This document shows, piece after piece, positions 39,001 to 42,772 of a DNA stretch of 64,000 bases. The number at the start of each line of letters is the position of its first letter. Positions within the stretch are counted from its first letter, which is position 1. A model generated the notes under the pieces. That model saw only the letters and a program-made list of their open reading frames with translations, was not told the origin of the DNA and searched no databases. The position numbers and the translations under genes are program-made. This DNA is from CABZJG01 sp902512685 (GTDB lineage Bacteria > Pseudomonadota > Alphaproteobacteria > Rhodobacterales > Rhodobacteraceae): the NCBI GenBank assembly GCA_051201605.1, contig CP179201.1:3782001-3846000 (forward strand), read 5' to 3'.

Positions 39001-41970
39001 GTCAACTGAAAATGTAACATCAGAATTAATGACAATCTCAACACCGCTAAATGCTGGGGAACCAGTAAAATCGTTTGTGTCAGATACTGTTAGGGTATCC
39101 GTTCCATCGCCCCCGACAATTGTAATACTCTCACTAGACGTTACCGTATTGTCACCGCTAATGTTAATGGCATCATCACCACCCTGAGTGTTAATGGTGT
39201 CGCCATCTGCATTTCCAACACCGCTAACTGTAACAACATCTTCACCATCACCCAGATTAAGAATGTCTGTTCCACCGCCAACGGTAATTTGGTCACTTTG
39301 ATCACTGCCAGTAACCGTCACCCCATCATCGTTGAGCGTTATGATATTAACACTTAAAGCCGCGCTCAGATCTAACGTATTTTCTCCATCCGCGAGCGTC
39401 GCAGTCAGAGTACCCGAAGTGGCCGCCGCAAGAACCTTTAGCTGGGCTTCCGTCGCTGTCCCTTCGTTTACATTAATGTTGAAGTTATTATCGGTGGTTA
39501 TACCGTTAGACCCAATCGCCGTTACAATAGCCGCAGCTGTACCAGTAATTGTTTCAACCGCTGTCGCAGTGATCGCAACACTCGTTTTACCATCAACTGT
39601 ACTCAGATCAGCGGCCGCAGCCGTCGTATCCGTCACTGTGATTGTCAGCGCGTTGTTACCATTCGCGTCATCAACTGTCTTCAGCGTCGATAGATCACCT
39701 TCCGTGACAGTCGCTGTGATTATGCCAGTCGTATCTTCATCTAACGTATTAACCTGCGCAACTGAGGCCGTGCCGCTATTTATCGTGGCGGCGTAGTCAC
39801 CATCAGTGTTGATACCAGAGGACCCGGTCGCCGTTACAATAGCCGCAGCTGTACCAGTGATTGTCTGAACCGCTGTCGCAGTGATCGCAACCGTCGTTTT
39901 ACCATCAACTGTACTCAGATCAGCGGCCGCAGCCGTCGTATCCGTCACTGTGATTGTCAGCGCGTTGTTACCATTCGCGTCATCAACTGTCTTCAGCGTC
40001 GATAGATCACCTTCCGTGACAGTCGCTGTGATTATGCCAGTCGTATCTTCATCTAACGTATTAACCTGCGCAACTGAGGCCGTGCCGCTATTTATCGTGG
40101 CGGCGTAGTCACCATCAGTGTTGATACCAGAGGACCCGGTCGCCGTTACAATAGCTGCAGCTGTACCAGTGATCGTCTCAACCGCTGTCGCAGTGACCGC
40201 AACCGTCGTTTGACCGTCAACTGTATTCAGATCAGCCGCCGCAGCCGTCGTATCCGTCACTGTGATTGTCAGCGCGTTGTTGGTATTTGCGTCATCAACT
40301 GTCTTCAGCGTCGATAGATCACCTTCCGTGACAGTCGCTGTGATTATGCCAGTCGTATCTTCATCTAACGTATTAACCTGCGCAACTGAGGCCGTGCCGC
40401 TATTTACCGTGGCGGCGTAGTCACCATCGGTGTTGATACCGGAAGACCCGGTCGCCGTTACAATAGCTGCAGCTGTACCAGTGATCGTCTCAACCGCTGT
40501 CGCAGTGACCGCAACCGTCGTTTGACCGTCAACTGTATTCAGATCAGCCGCCGCAGCCGTCGTATCCGTCACTGTGATTGTCAGCGCGTTGTTGGTATTT
40601 GCGTCATCAACTGTCTTCAGCGTCGATAGATCACCTTCCGTGACAGTCGCTGTGATTATGCCAGTCGTATCTTCATCTAACGTATTAACCTGCGCAACTG
40701 AGGCCGTGCCGCTATTTACCGTGGCGGCGTAGTCACCATCGGTGTTGATACCGGAAGACCCGGTCGCCGTTACAATAGCTGCAGCTGTACCAGTGATCGT
40801 CTCAACCGCTGTCGCAGTGACCGCAACCGTCGTTTGACCGTCAACTGTATTCAGATCAGCCGCCGCAGCCGTCGTATCCGTCACTGTGATTGTCAGCGCG
40901 TTGTTGGTATTTGCGTCATCAACTGTCTTCAGCGTCGATAGATCACCTTCCGTGACAGTCGCTGTGATTATGCCAGTCGTATCCGCATCTAGCGTATTAA
41001 TCTGTGCAACTGAGGCCGTCCCGCTATTTACCGTGGCGGCGTAGTCACCATCGGTGTTGATACCGGAAGACCCGGTCGCCGTTACAATAGCTGCAGCTGT
41101 ACCAGTGATCGTCTCAACCGCTGTCGCAGTGACCGCAACCGTCGTTTGACCGTCAACTGTATTCAGATCAGCCGCCGCAGCCGTCGTATCCGTCACTGTG
41201 ATTGTCAGCGCGTTGTTGGTATTTGCGTCATCAACTGTCTTCAGCGTCGATAGATCACCTTCCGTGACAGTCGCTGTGATTATGCCAGTCGTATCCGCGT
41301 CTAAGGCATTAACCTCGACTACAGACGCCTTTCCATTGTCAACAGTTACCGCAACGGCACCCAAACTAACAAGTTGCGCATCATCCAATGCCGCCTGAGC
41401 CTCAGCCGCAGTACCTGTGATTGAAGTAACATTCGCTGACGTAACAGTTCCGGTTGTATCTCCCGCCAGTTCGCTCAAATCAGCTGCACTAACCGCGCCC
41501 TCATCCGATAATGTAATGCTAAAGTCAGCGGTGTATTTAGTTAGATCTAAAGCCTTCGCATCCGCAAGCGCACCGGAAAATGACTCAGAATTTGAATCCT
41601 CACCACCGCCGCATGCGGCCAGCGGCAAAAGCAAAACAGAAATGAGACCCTTTTTGTTTTTACGCGTTTTTTTTGCCCACTTACGCATGAAGGCGTCGCG
41701 CCCTTCAGCCGCTGGGACATCAACGCCCTTTAAAGTAAGGCCTCCGTCGGAAGCAAATGCGTGGAGAGCCTCTTCAGTTTCAAAAACTCCCGCGGCCTGA
41801 AGTTGCACCCCATCATGTGAGACATTAGAAATTGGGAACGGTAGGTCCTTGATATTTCCCACATGCAAAACGAACCCTGGCACTTTGCGGTCCCGTGAAC
41901 CTAGCTCAAATACAGTATTTTCAACTGCATTTTTGCTGATCGCATGCTTTTCTAAAGTAAAATCTTTCAT
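15049..41970 (-). CDS. Giant RTX repeat protein, T1SS substrate / putative adhesin (8973 aa)
   Basis: A probable surface adhesin secreted by a type I system and among the larger bacterial proteins. Residues 1-95 form an N-terminal domain ending 'RDAFMRKWA'. A basic NKKG patch, a hydrophobic run and a lipobox-like LAAC (Cys120) follow. Residues about 210-830 hold six 104-residue repeats ('GTASVAQ(I/V)NTLD..TTGIITATV'). A calcium-binding-like stretch (GSDQSDQ, LGDGEDV, QGGDDAI) lies near 890-960. A long zone of diverged Ala/Thr/Ser-rich beta repeats follows. Residues about 5195-8600 are a near-identical array of 107- and 163-residue units. RTX nonapeptides (GGSGDDTI, GLGGNDII, GGDGADTI, GGTGEDTL, GGNGADIF) lie near 8780-8830. 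The secretion tail ends STDFI. The start is preceded by GCGGAG. Export by the neighbouring T1SS operon is inferred from position and strand. Confidence 0.92.
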   Translation of the reverse strand: MKDFTLEKHAISKNAVENTVFELGSRDRKVPGFVLHVGNIKDLPFPISNVSHDGVQLQAAGVFETEEALHAFASDGGLTLKGVDVPAAEGRDAFMRKWAKKTRKNKKGLISVLLLPLAACGGGEDSNSESFSGALADAKALDLTKYTADFSITLSDEGAVSAADLSELAGDTTGTVTSANVTSITGTAAEAQAALDDAQLVSLGAVAVTVDNGKASVVEVNALDADTTGIITATVTEGDLSTLKTVDDANTNNALTITVTDTTAAAADLNTVDGQTTVAVTATAVETITGTAAAIVTATGSSGINTDGDYAATVNSGTASVAQINTLDADTTGIITATVTEGDLSTLKTVDDANTNNALTITVTDTTAAAADLNTVDGQTTVAVTATAVETITGTAAAIVTATGSSGINTDGDYAATVNSGTASVAQVNTLDEDTTGIITATVTEGDLSTLKTVDDANTNNALTITVTDTTAAAADLNTVDGQTTVAVTATAVETITGTAAAIVTATGSSGINTDGDYAATVNSGTASVAQVNTLDEDTTGIITATVTEGDLSTLKTVDDANTNNALTITVTDTTAAAADLNTVDGQTTVAVTATAVETITGTAAAIVTATGSSGINTDGDYAATINSGTASVAQVNTLDEDTTGIITATVTEGDLSTLKTVDDANGNNALTITVTDTTAAAADLSTVDGKTTVAITATAVQTITGTAAAIVTATGSSGINTDGDYAATINSGTASVAQVNTLDEDTTGIITATVTEGDLSTLKTVDDANGNNALTITVTDTTAAAADLSTVDGKTSVAITATAVETITGTAAAIVTAIGSNGITTDNNFNINVNEGTATEAQLKVLAAATSGTLTATLADGENTLDLSAALSVNIITLNDDGVTVTGSDQSDQITVGGGTDILNLGDGEDVVTVSGVGNADGDTINTQGGDDAINISGDNTVTSSESITIVGGDGTDTLTVSDTNDFTGSPAFSGVEIVINSDVTFSVDQVAAASGAIRAEGGGSHAVTLKAVPGGATAVAFTALDGVTSVSVGAGVAAELTNSAASDLASTATANKDTGVSVGLTVDAAATVVVSAAAKSTLTTAPSAGVTPLISEADLKYSIKDTASSILAEQLSDSDYIPDAVSVTVTDPISLTNFNTIDVASASNIILAGGISDSAASLAPSGVADGRLTAATTQDSDVDVQIIGANPTVAEINAVDALTAGVITATVAENNLATLKTVADANGNNALTITVTDTSAAAADLITVDGQTTVAVTATAVETITGAAADVKTVVGASGINFDGDFAATLSAGTAAAADLNTISAATSGAIDASLVSTITGTAANIVTAAGDGTITTKSDYAATVNSGTASVAQVNTLDEDTTGIITATVTEGDLATLKTVDDANGNNALTITVTDTSAAAADLSTVDGKTSVAITAIAVETITGTAAAIVTATGSSGINTDGDYAATVNSGTASVAQVNTLDADTTGIITATVTEGDLATLKTVDDANGNNALTITVTDTTAAAADLSTVDGKTSVAITATAVETITGTAAAIVTATGSSGINTDGGYTVTVSGTATVTQLNDISAATSGSITATVPEAALGDLLGLETSSNDAITLTVSSTSIDPADILGLSAKTSVRIDASSVEIVTGTAVNVKAFRDAIDANTIESYAGFDPVLTDSAASATAISDVANPGIPNPSSVDASSIAGITGKASDVIATYGLSNISGLGNESITLTETSNTMNADQLSQVVGLVNGTDGGVDASSVTTINGSLAELVTISDTSANDLTTASAYAAVVDEVQANASTSDLLKVIAAAIDTGGNGSVSLANVAQITGAVGDITSIITNTAVTLKSDVDLVVTGGATANEIVALKNATSGGITAEASDNSISDFAGLNTTTSDAITITVTDTSAAAADLTTVDGKTSVAITATAVQTITGTAAAIVTATGSSGINTDGDYAATVNSGTASVAQINTLDADTTGIITATVTEGDLSTLKTVDDANGNNALTITVTDTSAAAADLTTVDGLTTVPVTAIAVGTITGTVTEIVAVVDADEANIVTDGNYIATATSGTGTVDQVNKIKDDTSGVITAEIVNTETVSKLLTLGTAGTDAITVTVPVGVHAATDLSALSVLTSVAVNATAATVVTGSISQINSLLSDEKVTNPTSMSATIGVGVETAADLTNLLGKANVTSVGAQNVTEITGSISQIQAIFDESNITTDGDYVATVNSGTASVAQINTLDADTTGIITATVTEGDLSTLKTVDDANGNNALTITVTDTSAAAADLTTVDGLTTVPVTAIAVGTITGTVTEIVAVVDADEANIVTDGNYIATATSGTGTVDQVNKIKDDTSGVITAEIVNTETVSELLTLGTAGTDAITVTVPAGVVAATDLTAMDGLTSVAIDATGITQLTGKLAEVNAALSASGVTTANSVAISVSDAVSVSEFNTLDALTSGVITASVQSSDISELVTITNNTGEGAVDNNVTVSVEDQGSAVAATDLLSLLNLTGLGVNAGGTNGVQVVTGTLSELASLNAQVGSAASGKIEFNSSVTAKLTFDPAVTINGSGTTPVASGLVYTVSGNTVVYDGDDYAASATFIGLPSPTTATNKVASGANGSIAATGVNLTDLKAAVDGFPGNVDLTNSSSFVETNSTTVMDDLFGSSSPDIGQGGTVTFADTSTVVYASNSGVIDATDLLAAASRVNLVDVLGNGKLTGTAAELEAYADAVTNNSITKLGTASGAGGLFAQDDSNNTLSISVAQAIKLNNAKASGENVDAVISEGDLATLDNLTGVNVYGITISDKTVNSADLLTLEGKLAVGGLGSAINATAVTRVNGSLADAKSLVTEAGNSDPAISGLTTAKFSLSDETAVSVADVLSISAFTSGTVLALGVPTFQGTASQIGDVSNAGTLLGEIATGQIGTSSAFGIQISIPGGSSTAATTAELEALIPPLSGVTVDATAYTAITGTDSDIEDIITEGKVTLDGDYTVDLTNSSVSAADMKVIIDDTSGAIDATGVTTLTGNVSDVSAVLDARSGQISNLANVNVTFDNQSANATLAAGDVLTVAGAIGSGAVTASASAFTATSSNLGTFADAIKASSISIGTSADVAVSGSASVANIKKMDAETSGVITATVSEQDTATLKTLTGSNALTITIATGNEAATDLTAVSSKTTVDIIANAVTGISGDAADINAALASDSGVSLDGDFTVTVNDPASVASVNGYKAATSGAISASVSDNASNLTGLNTTGSDSINVIVSWTNGDAAVSAADLNTVDGATSTVVNATAVGSISGDASAMTTLEAAATATTPTINLAADFVAEITGNSSVADINDIVALTAGTVTATAASGVVATLKTLSGTSADQISMVLDTVSSVSAADLQALNDLTGAAVDATAVATITGTNAELVSLVEKVGLGQISLTTTGSSAVTFTVTAGTSVVDSKETSALTSIITLTGFTEGAVDASAIDVIQVATSSQASAFSTLKADGDLITAAAALDIVQPNPSSNTLKASEAISLGTSNASTTVDLSLIETITGTSADLLDVVGGGTNSNITLTGKTAFTLVNDSGVVQSATAAEIKTLTTASNQDGDPGGVVTGTVSTTAIADLVSNLPVSVVNQLTVTVAGASLDAGDLSTIDGRTGVKVTTSEATTITGTASEVVTALASSGLDLNASDVDVTLDNGETATVTQINSMVSTTGSGSVLTAVVSTSAVDSGDDAANNLMGLTSDNADNLTITIGSLGATAAQLNSIITKTSATVDATAVTEITATYDELRGDGSSTGLWNITSEIDLNDGTSTTGNYNVVVSDTSLTAAKLIEIATQTSGTVNASNVTSVTGPVSDLVTLAGLNDGAGTGNLDLAANYSATIDVTGGSTATATNVLTILQDTSGSVNASGLTDISGLAADLKSAQAEASFSHNSPANYTSTITDTTASVADINSIAGNTSGVVTATATSNDIAALDGLTTASTDAITVTVTTTDLDAAKLVALDAKTSVAITATAVENLSGTASEVAALIASSGVTLDSDFTASITDEDGNSYADAANVVAIDAATSGTITATSVTELRGTSDNIVSSATSSQVTKDADLLFNVSSGSASVAQINTLDALTTNVITATITENDAATLITLDNDNGNNALTIEVTDSEVSASNLATIASSTSVAVDGTAVTTIEGSLDNVKSVFASGGVTLTVSGSSAVDARITNSTVAAADVKTVDAATAGSVNINTATSITGTASDIASVMASSGVSHVASTLTATVDGASVDAADLITINANTDKAVAASAATEITGTDDNIAAVLGASSQITINSAAPLTVDDGTASIANVIIMSGTPVVTATVDSGVLADLVHSTNGLPDSAKNILSITVATTNVDPADLTDLSGKTVSAVNVSNVTTLTGAASDAVALYDAGSSDFTGLGNEAIVITGSPSASDLVALSSDTSGNISLTSVSAISGTAANLTTLLGNSSVINWDTNYPALTVSGSSVSADDVATLAAAVTSKYGSSNHTNKVDASGVGTFTGTADNIHTVLTSAVVNEAANPNVTLSDTTANAARLITIKAETSGTIDVSDATTVSGAGADVYTVLATNYVTGLGTEAVTVTDTTLAATTLTNIDSRTSGAIDASDVTTLTGSASEVNAAYAASTISGLGNESVSLNDTNLAASELKTADANTGGVVTAGSATAITGSAEDIADAFDAQDTSTVSGLGWGTGSDGAQTINITGTSATAADLINIENSVDDTTDDIEATSITTITGSAADITTVLQDDDFEDLGDVGETATINDTSVAATSLNTLDSETSGTVDASSATTITGAVADVNVSYAAGSSAISNLGNENATLTDTTIAAADLKTADTNTSGTVTASDVAAISGNASDMASVYGSTGIAGLGDETTVTVTDTGNSAAAADLNTIVSNINGSAGSKVVDLTVQASGSGEITTITGTAAAVRAIYTSANAGDVAGLGNEAVTISGETDATSAATDINYIVANGTSGVVNTVSNVTTISGTLADIQQFQTDVAASKVASGLNYKVTLTDSVSLVAQDVLNLVGPGAGKTFGNIDINAVAKVTGTEAEITSFLAKIADNTISADSAVNIDIYDQSTPVTNVTAANIKTFDTYTLGTIDSPQATTITGTLSDQAAVFGSAGATVPNSVSIVITGSVTNASQDVTDLSTIAAANTGTITDATLANDAAVEANKTSIADSNIGAASISLTNGTITTAAGTVATSSSKFATNAITTISLTETQLNTAAGSAGANLDDAFAADSITVGSVSNADAKTTLLANGDKVADNGITSITLTNTQFDTFITANTASPLAAASVTLGAVSGNQGTVVTNIAKVVDDGVSTISLTETQLNTVAGSAGANLDDAFAADSITVGSVSNADAKTTLLANGDKVAGNGITSITLTNTQFDTFITANTASPLAAASVTLGAVSGNQGTVVTNIAKVADDGVSTISLTETQLNTVAGSAGANLDDAFAADSITVGSVSNADAKTTLLANGDKVAGNGITSITLTNTQFDTFITANTASPLAADAVTLGTVSGNQDTVADNAAKVADDGVGSITFTGDVQFKTAMTNKAAAFTDGGVSLGDKDIDTGAAEITAVVNNHGKLADDQVSTISLTETQLNTVAGSAGANLDDAFAADSITVGSVSNADAKTTLLANGDKVAGNGITSITLTNTQFDTFITANTASPLAAASVTLGAVSGNQGTVVTNIAKVADDGVSTISLTETQLNTVAGSAGANLDDAFAADSITVGSVSNADAKTTLLANGDKVAGNGITSITLTNTQFDTFITANTASPLAADAVTLGTVSGNQDTVADNAAKVADDGVGSITFTGDVQFKTAMTNKAAAFTDGGVSLGDKDIDTGAAEITAVVNNHGKLADDQVSTISLTETQLNTVAGSAGANLDDAFAADSITVGSVSNADAKTTLLANGDKVAGNGITSITLTNTQFDTFITANTASPLAADAVTLGTVSGNQDTVADNAAKVADDGVGSITFTGDVQFKTAMTNKAAAFTDGGVSLGDKVIDTGAAEITAVVNNHGKLADDQVSTISLTETQLNTVAGSAGANLDDAFAADSITVGSVSNADAKTTLLANGDKVAGNGITSITLTNTQFDTFITANTASPLAAASVTLGAVSGNQGTVVTNIAKVADDGVSTISLTETQLNTVAGSAGANLDDAFAADSITVGSVSNADAKTTLLANGDKVAGNGITSITLTNTQFDTFITANTASPLAAASVTLGAVSGNQGTVVTNIAKVADDGVSTISLTETQLNTVAGSAGANLDDAFAADSITVGSVSNADAKTTLLANGDKVAGNGITSITLTNTQFDTFITANTASPLAADAVTLGTVSGNQDTVADNAAKVADDGVGSITFTGDVQFKTAMTNKAAAFTDGGVSLGDKDIDTGAAEITAVVNNHGKLADDQVSTISLTETQLNTVAGSAGANLDDAFAADSITVGSVSNADAKTTLLANGDKVAGNGITSITLTNTQFDTFITANTASPLAADAVTLGTVSGNQDTVADNAAKVADDGVGSITFTGDVQFKTAMTNKAAAFTDGGVSLGDKDIDTGAAEITAVVNNHGKLADDQVSTISLTETQLNTVAGSAGANLDDAFAADSITVGSVSNADAKTTLLANGDKVAGNGITSITLTNTQFDTFITANTASPLAADAVTLGTVSGNQDTVADNAAKVADDGVGSITFTGDVQFKTAMTNKAAAFTDGGVSLGDKDIDTGAAEITAVVNNHGKLADDQVSTISLTETQLNTVAGSAGANLDDAFAADSITVGSVSNADAKTTLLANGDKVAGNGITSITLTNTQFDTFITANTASPLAAASVTLGAVSGNQGTVVTNIAKVADDGVSTISLTETQLNTVAGSAGANLDDAFAADSITVGSVSNADAKTTLLANGDKVAGNGITSITLTNTQFDTFITANTASPLAADAVTLGTVSGNQDTVADNAAKVADDGVGSITFTGDVQFKTAMTNKAAAFTDGGVSLGDKDIDTGAAEITAVVNNHGKLADDQVSTISLTETQLNTVAGSAGANLDDAFAADSITVGSVSNADAKTTLLANGDKVAGNGITSITLTNTQFDTFITANTASPLAAASVTLGAVSGNQGTVVTNIAKVADDGVSTISLTETQLNTVAGSAGANLDDAFAADSITVGSVSNADAKTTLLANGDKVAGNGITSITLTNTQFDTFITANTASPLAADAVTLGTVSGNQDTVADNAAKVADDGVGSITFTGDVQFKTAMTNKAAAFTDGGVSLGDKDIDTGAAEITAVVNNHGKLADDQVSTISLTETQLNTVAGSAGANLDDAFAADSITVGSVSNADAKTTLLANGDKVAGNGITSITLTNTQFDTFITANTASPLAAASVTLGAVSGNQGTVVTNIAKVADDGVSTISLTETQLNTVAGSAGANLDDAFAADSITVGSVSNADAKTTLLANGDKVAGNGITSITLTNTQFDTFITANTASPLAADAVTLGTVSGNQDTVADNAAKVADDGVGSITFTGDVQFKTAMTNKAAAFTDGGVSLGDKDIDTGAAEITAVVNNHGKLADDQVSTISLTETQLNTVAGSAGANLDDAFAADSITVGSVSNADAKTTLLANGDKVAGNGITSITLTNTQFDTFITANTASPLAADAVTLGTVSGNQDTVADNAAKVADDGVGSITFTGDVQFKTAMTNKAAAFTDGGVSLGDKDIDTGAAEITAVVNNHGKLADDQVSTISLTETQLNTVAGSAGANLDDAFAADSITVGSVSNADAKTTLLANGDKVAGNGITSITLTNTQFDTFITANTASPLAAASVTLGAVSGNQGTVVTNIAKVADDGVSTISLTETQLNTVAGSAGANLDDAFAADSITVGSVSNADAKTTLLANGDKVAGNGITSITLTNTQFDTFITANTASPLAADAVTLGTVSGNQDTVADNAAKVADDGVGSITFTGDVQFKTAMTNKAAAFTDGGVSLGDKDIDTGAAEITAVVNNHGKLADDQVSTISLTETQLNTVAGSAGANLDDAFAADSITVGSVSNADAKTTLLANGDKVAGNGITSITLTNTQFDTFITANTASPLAAASVTLGAVSGNQGTVVTNIAKVADDGVSTISLTETQLNTVAGSAGANLDDAFAADSITVGSVSNADAKTTLLANGDKVAGNGITSITLTNTQFDTFITANTASPLAADAVTLGTVSGNQDTVADNAAKVADDGVGSITFTGDVQFKTAMTNKAAAFTDGGVSLGDKDIDTGAAEITAVVNNHGKLADDQVSTISLTETQLNTVAGSAGANLDDAFAADSITVGSVSNADAKTTLLANGDKVAGNGITSITLTNTQFDTFITANTASPLAADAVTLGTVSGNQDTVADNAAKVADDGVGSITFTGDVQFKTAMTNKAAAFTDGGVSLGDKVIDTGAAEITAVVNNHGKLADDQVSTISLTETQLNTVAGSAGANLDDAFAADSITVGSVSNADAKTTLLANGDKVAGNGITSITLTNTQFDTFITANTASPLAAASVTLGAVSGNQGTVVTNIAKVADDGVSTISLTETQLNTVAGSAGANLDDAFAADSITVGSVSNADAKTTLLANGDKVAGNGITSITLTNTQFDTFITANTASPLAAASVTLGAVSGNQGTVVTNIAKVAVDGISGITLTGSQYDDISGTTTGLANNSLTLSVGGSETVDFSSDTDLGNILLSASVASGGSLTVDEAGVTAETVTGLGAITVKNVNASTDLGNVNPTTVTATVANGVNLSTNSDLGNIDNLQLQSGADVTLTIAQHNKINAATGDNTVTLSNTGAVAGNAAVESYQLASAAGNSFTLNAGGQTVTGGSGDDTIIGLGGNDIILGGDGADTITGGTGEDTLTGGNGADIFVFESTDSASDIYSDTDFSGGLTDGDKFVGSFDVIRDFVTGTDKINIDSTDAENLTFFNTGYVSGEIYVDSGNVKAAMTDVPLGFALLIRGEFNETDDQFVIDFDSGSDTFVYFDVAGTNSGIVLDNSILSDGNVGNDILGSTDFI
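15480..15633 (-). other. RTX calcium-binding nonapeptide block encoded here
   Basis: About five consecutive GGxGxDxUx-type nonapeptides (GGSGDDTII, GLGGNDIIL, GGDGADTIT, GGTGEDTLT, GGNGADIFV) lie about 145-195 residues before the C-terminus of the giant protein. In known RTX proteins such blocks bind calcium outside the cell, fold there, and precede the uncleaved C-terminal secretion signal. Confidence 0.95.
16175..26384 (-). repeat. 10.2-kb array: 25 units of 321 bp, 13 followed by a 168-bp insert
   Basis: The core unit A (107 codons) begins 'STISLTETQLNT' and contains 'AGSAGANLDDAFAADSITV'. Thirteen of the 25 A units are followed by a 56-codon insert B ('GSITFTGDVQFKTAMTNK...'). 13 x 489 bp plus 12 x 321 bp gives 10,209 bp, which matches the span. 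From N- to C-terminus the order is A A AB A AB AB A A AB AB AB A AB A AB A AB AB A AB A AB AB A A. Copies differ at only a few bases. A junction variant (SVTLGAVSGNQG versus AVTLGTVSGNQD) tracks whether B follows. Confidence 0.95.
34880..36150 (-). repeat. 798-bp direct duplication inside the giant gene
   Basis: Sequence from roughly 34880 to 35350 recurs almost unchanged about 798 bp (266 codons) away at roughly 35680-36150. It includes the segments encoding 'VDADEANIVTDGNYIATATSG' in part and the following 104-residue-type repeat. The copies differ by a handful of bases. Confidence 0.85.
39480..41330 (-). repeat. Six tandem 312-bp repeats near the N-terminus of the giant protein
   Basis: The period is exactly 312 bp (104 codons). 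For example, the string 'tcaccatcggtgttgatacc' recurs at 40421, 40733 and 41045. Copies differ at scattered bases (NTNN/NGNN and INTLD/VNTLD variants). More divergent relatives continue further along the gene at about 35,200-38,300. Confidence 0.92.
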
Positions 41971-42580
41971 AGTTTGTCTCCGCCTTTAAAAATCACTCCA
42001 TCTAATCGCGCGCTAGGCAGTGATCGTAGAGTTTTGTTCTGTGATATTTTAGCAAGTACAATGGGTATATATTGCAGTGGTTTATATCTAAGTTTCAATG
42101 ATATAGCTCGTATGTTTGTATCGGTAGCACAACTGCACATGTACCTAAGCCTCGCTCAAATGCGGGCAACTGCGACACACAGTAACCCAATGTTTTAATT
42201 TCTTTTAAGCCAAGTGGCGCAAGATTTACAAGATATTTTACTCCCTTTCTGAATGTTTTTGGTTAGTTGCTATAATGTTACATCTCAAACGCTAAGTATA
42301 ATAACACTAACATAACGTGGAACTTAACAAATTGTGATACTTATCAGAATCACTCACCATGTTCTTTTTTGAGAAGTTGGGCTTTGAATTTGACGGGACA
42401 TGTGTTTTCCGAAAAAAAAGCTTTTCCAAATTGGAAAAGCGTTTGTACGGCTTTGAGTTTTTTTATTTACCTGTCTGCAGATGACGAATCAACTGAAGTA
42501 AGTCCTCTGCTTGTCAATACCATGGTTGGGCCTGAATGAAATGTAAAGTGTTTTTAAAACAACCGATTATAATTAGTATT
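41971..42580. other. 610-bp non-coding region upstream of the 8973-aa giant gene
   Basis: AT-rich, with no credible gene on either strand. It contains the leader of the giant gene and probably its promoter. A minus-strand terminator lies at 42412-42440, so the giant gene most likely starts from a promoter between about 41990 and 42410 and is not read through from the T1SS operon. I could not choose a promoter by eye. Confidence 0.6.
42412..42440 (-). terminator. Intrinsic terminator between the IS element and the giant gene
   Basis: On the minus strand an 8-bp stem GCTTTTCC / GGAAAAGC with a 5-nt loop is followed directly by eight T residues. It lies about 140 bp outside the IS1595 end. Before that insertion it may have been the natural terminator of the T1SS transporter operon. 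Confidence 0.8.
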
Positions 42581-42772
42581 GGGTTGACCCAGATAACTAC
42601 CTCAAGTTACGTTTAACCCATTGTCTTAATTGTGATAATTGGCCTGATGGGTCACTGTTATTAAATCGCCACTCACATTCTTTTAAATATAGCCCAAATT
42701 GAGCCTTGGGAACCCCATTAAATTTGCGCATATGGCGTTTGGCTTGGTTCCAGAAGTTCTCAATCCCATTGA

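Noticed and set aside
41974..42198. 74-codon plus-strand frame upstream of the giant gene
   Set aside because: No ribosome-binding site or recognisable protein features; it lies in the AT-rich leader/promoter region.
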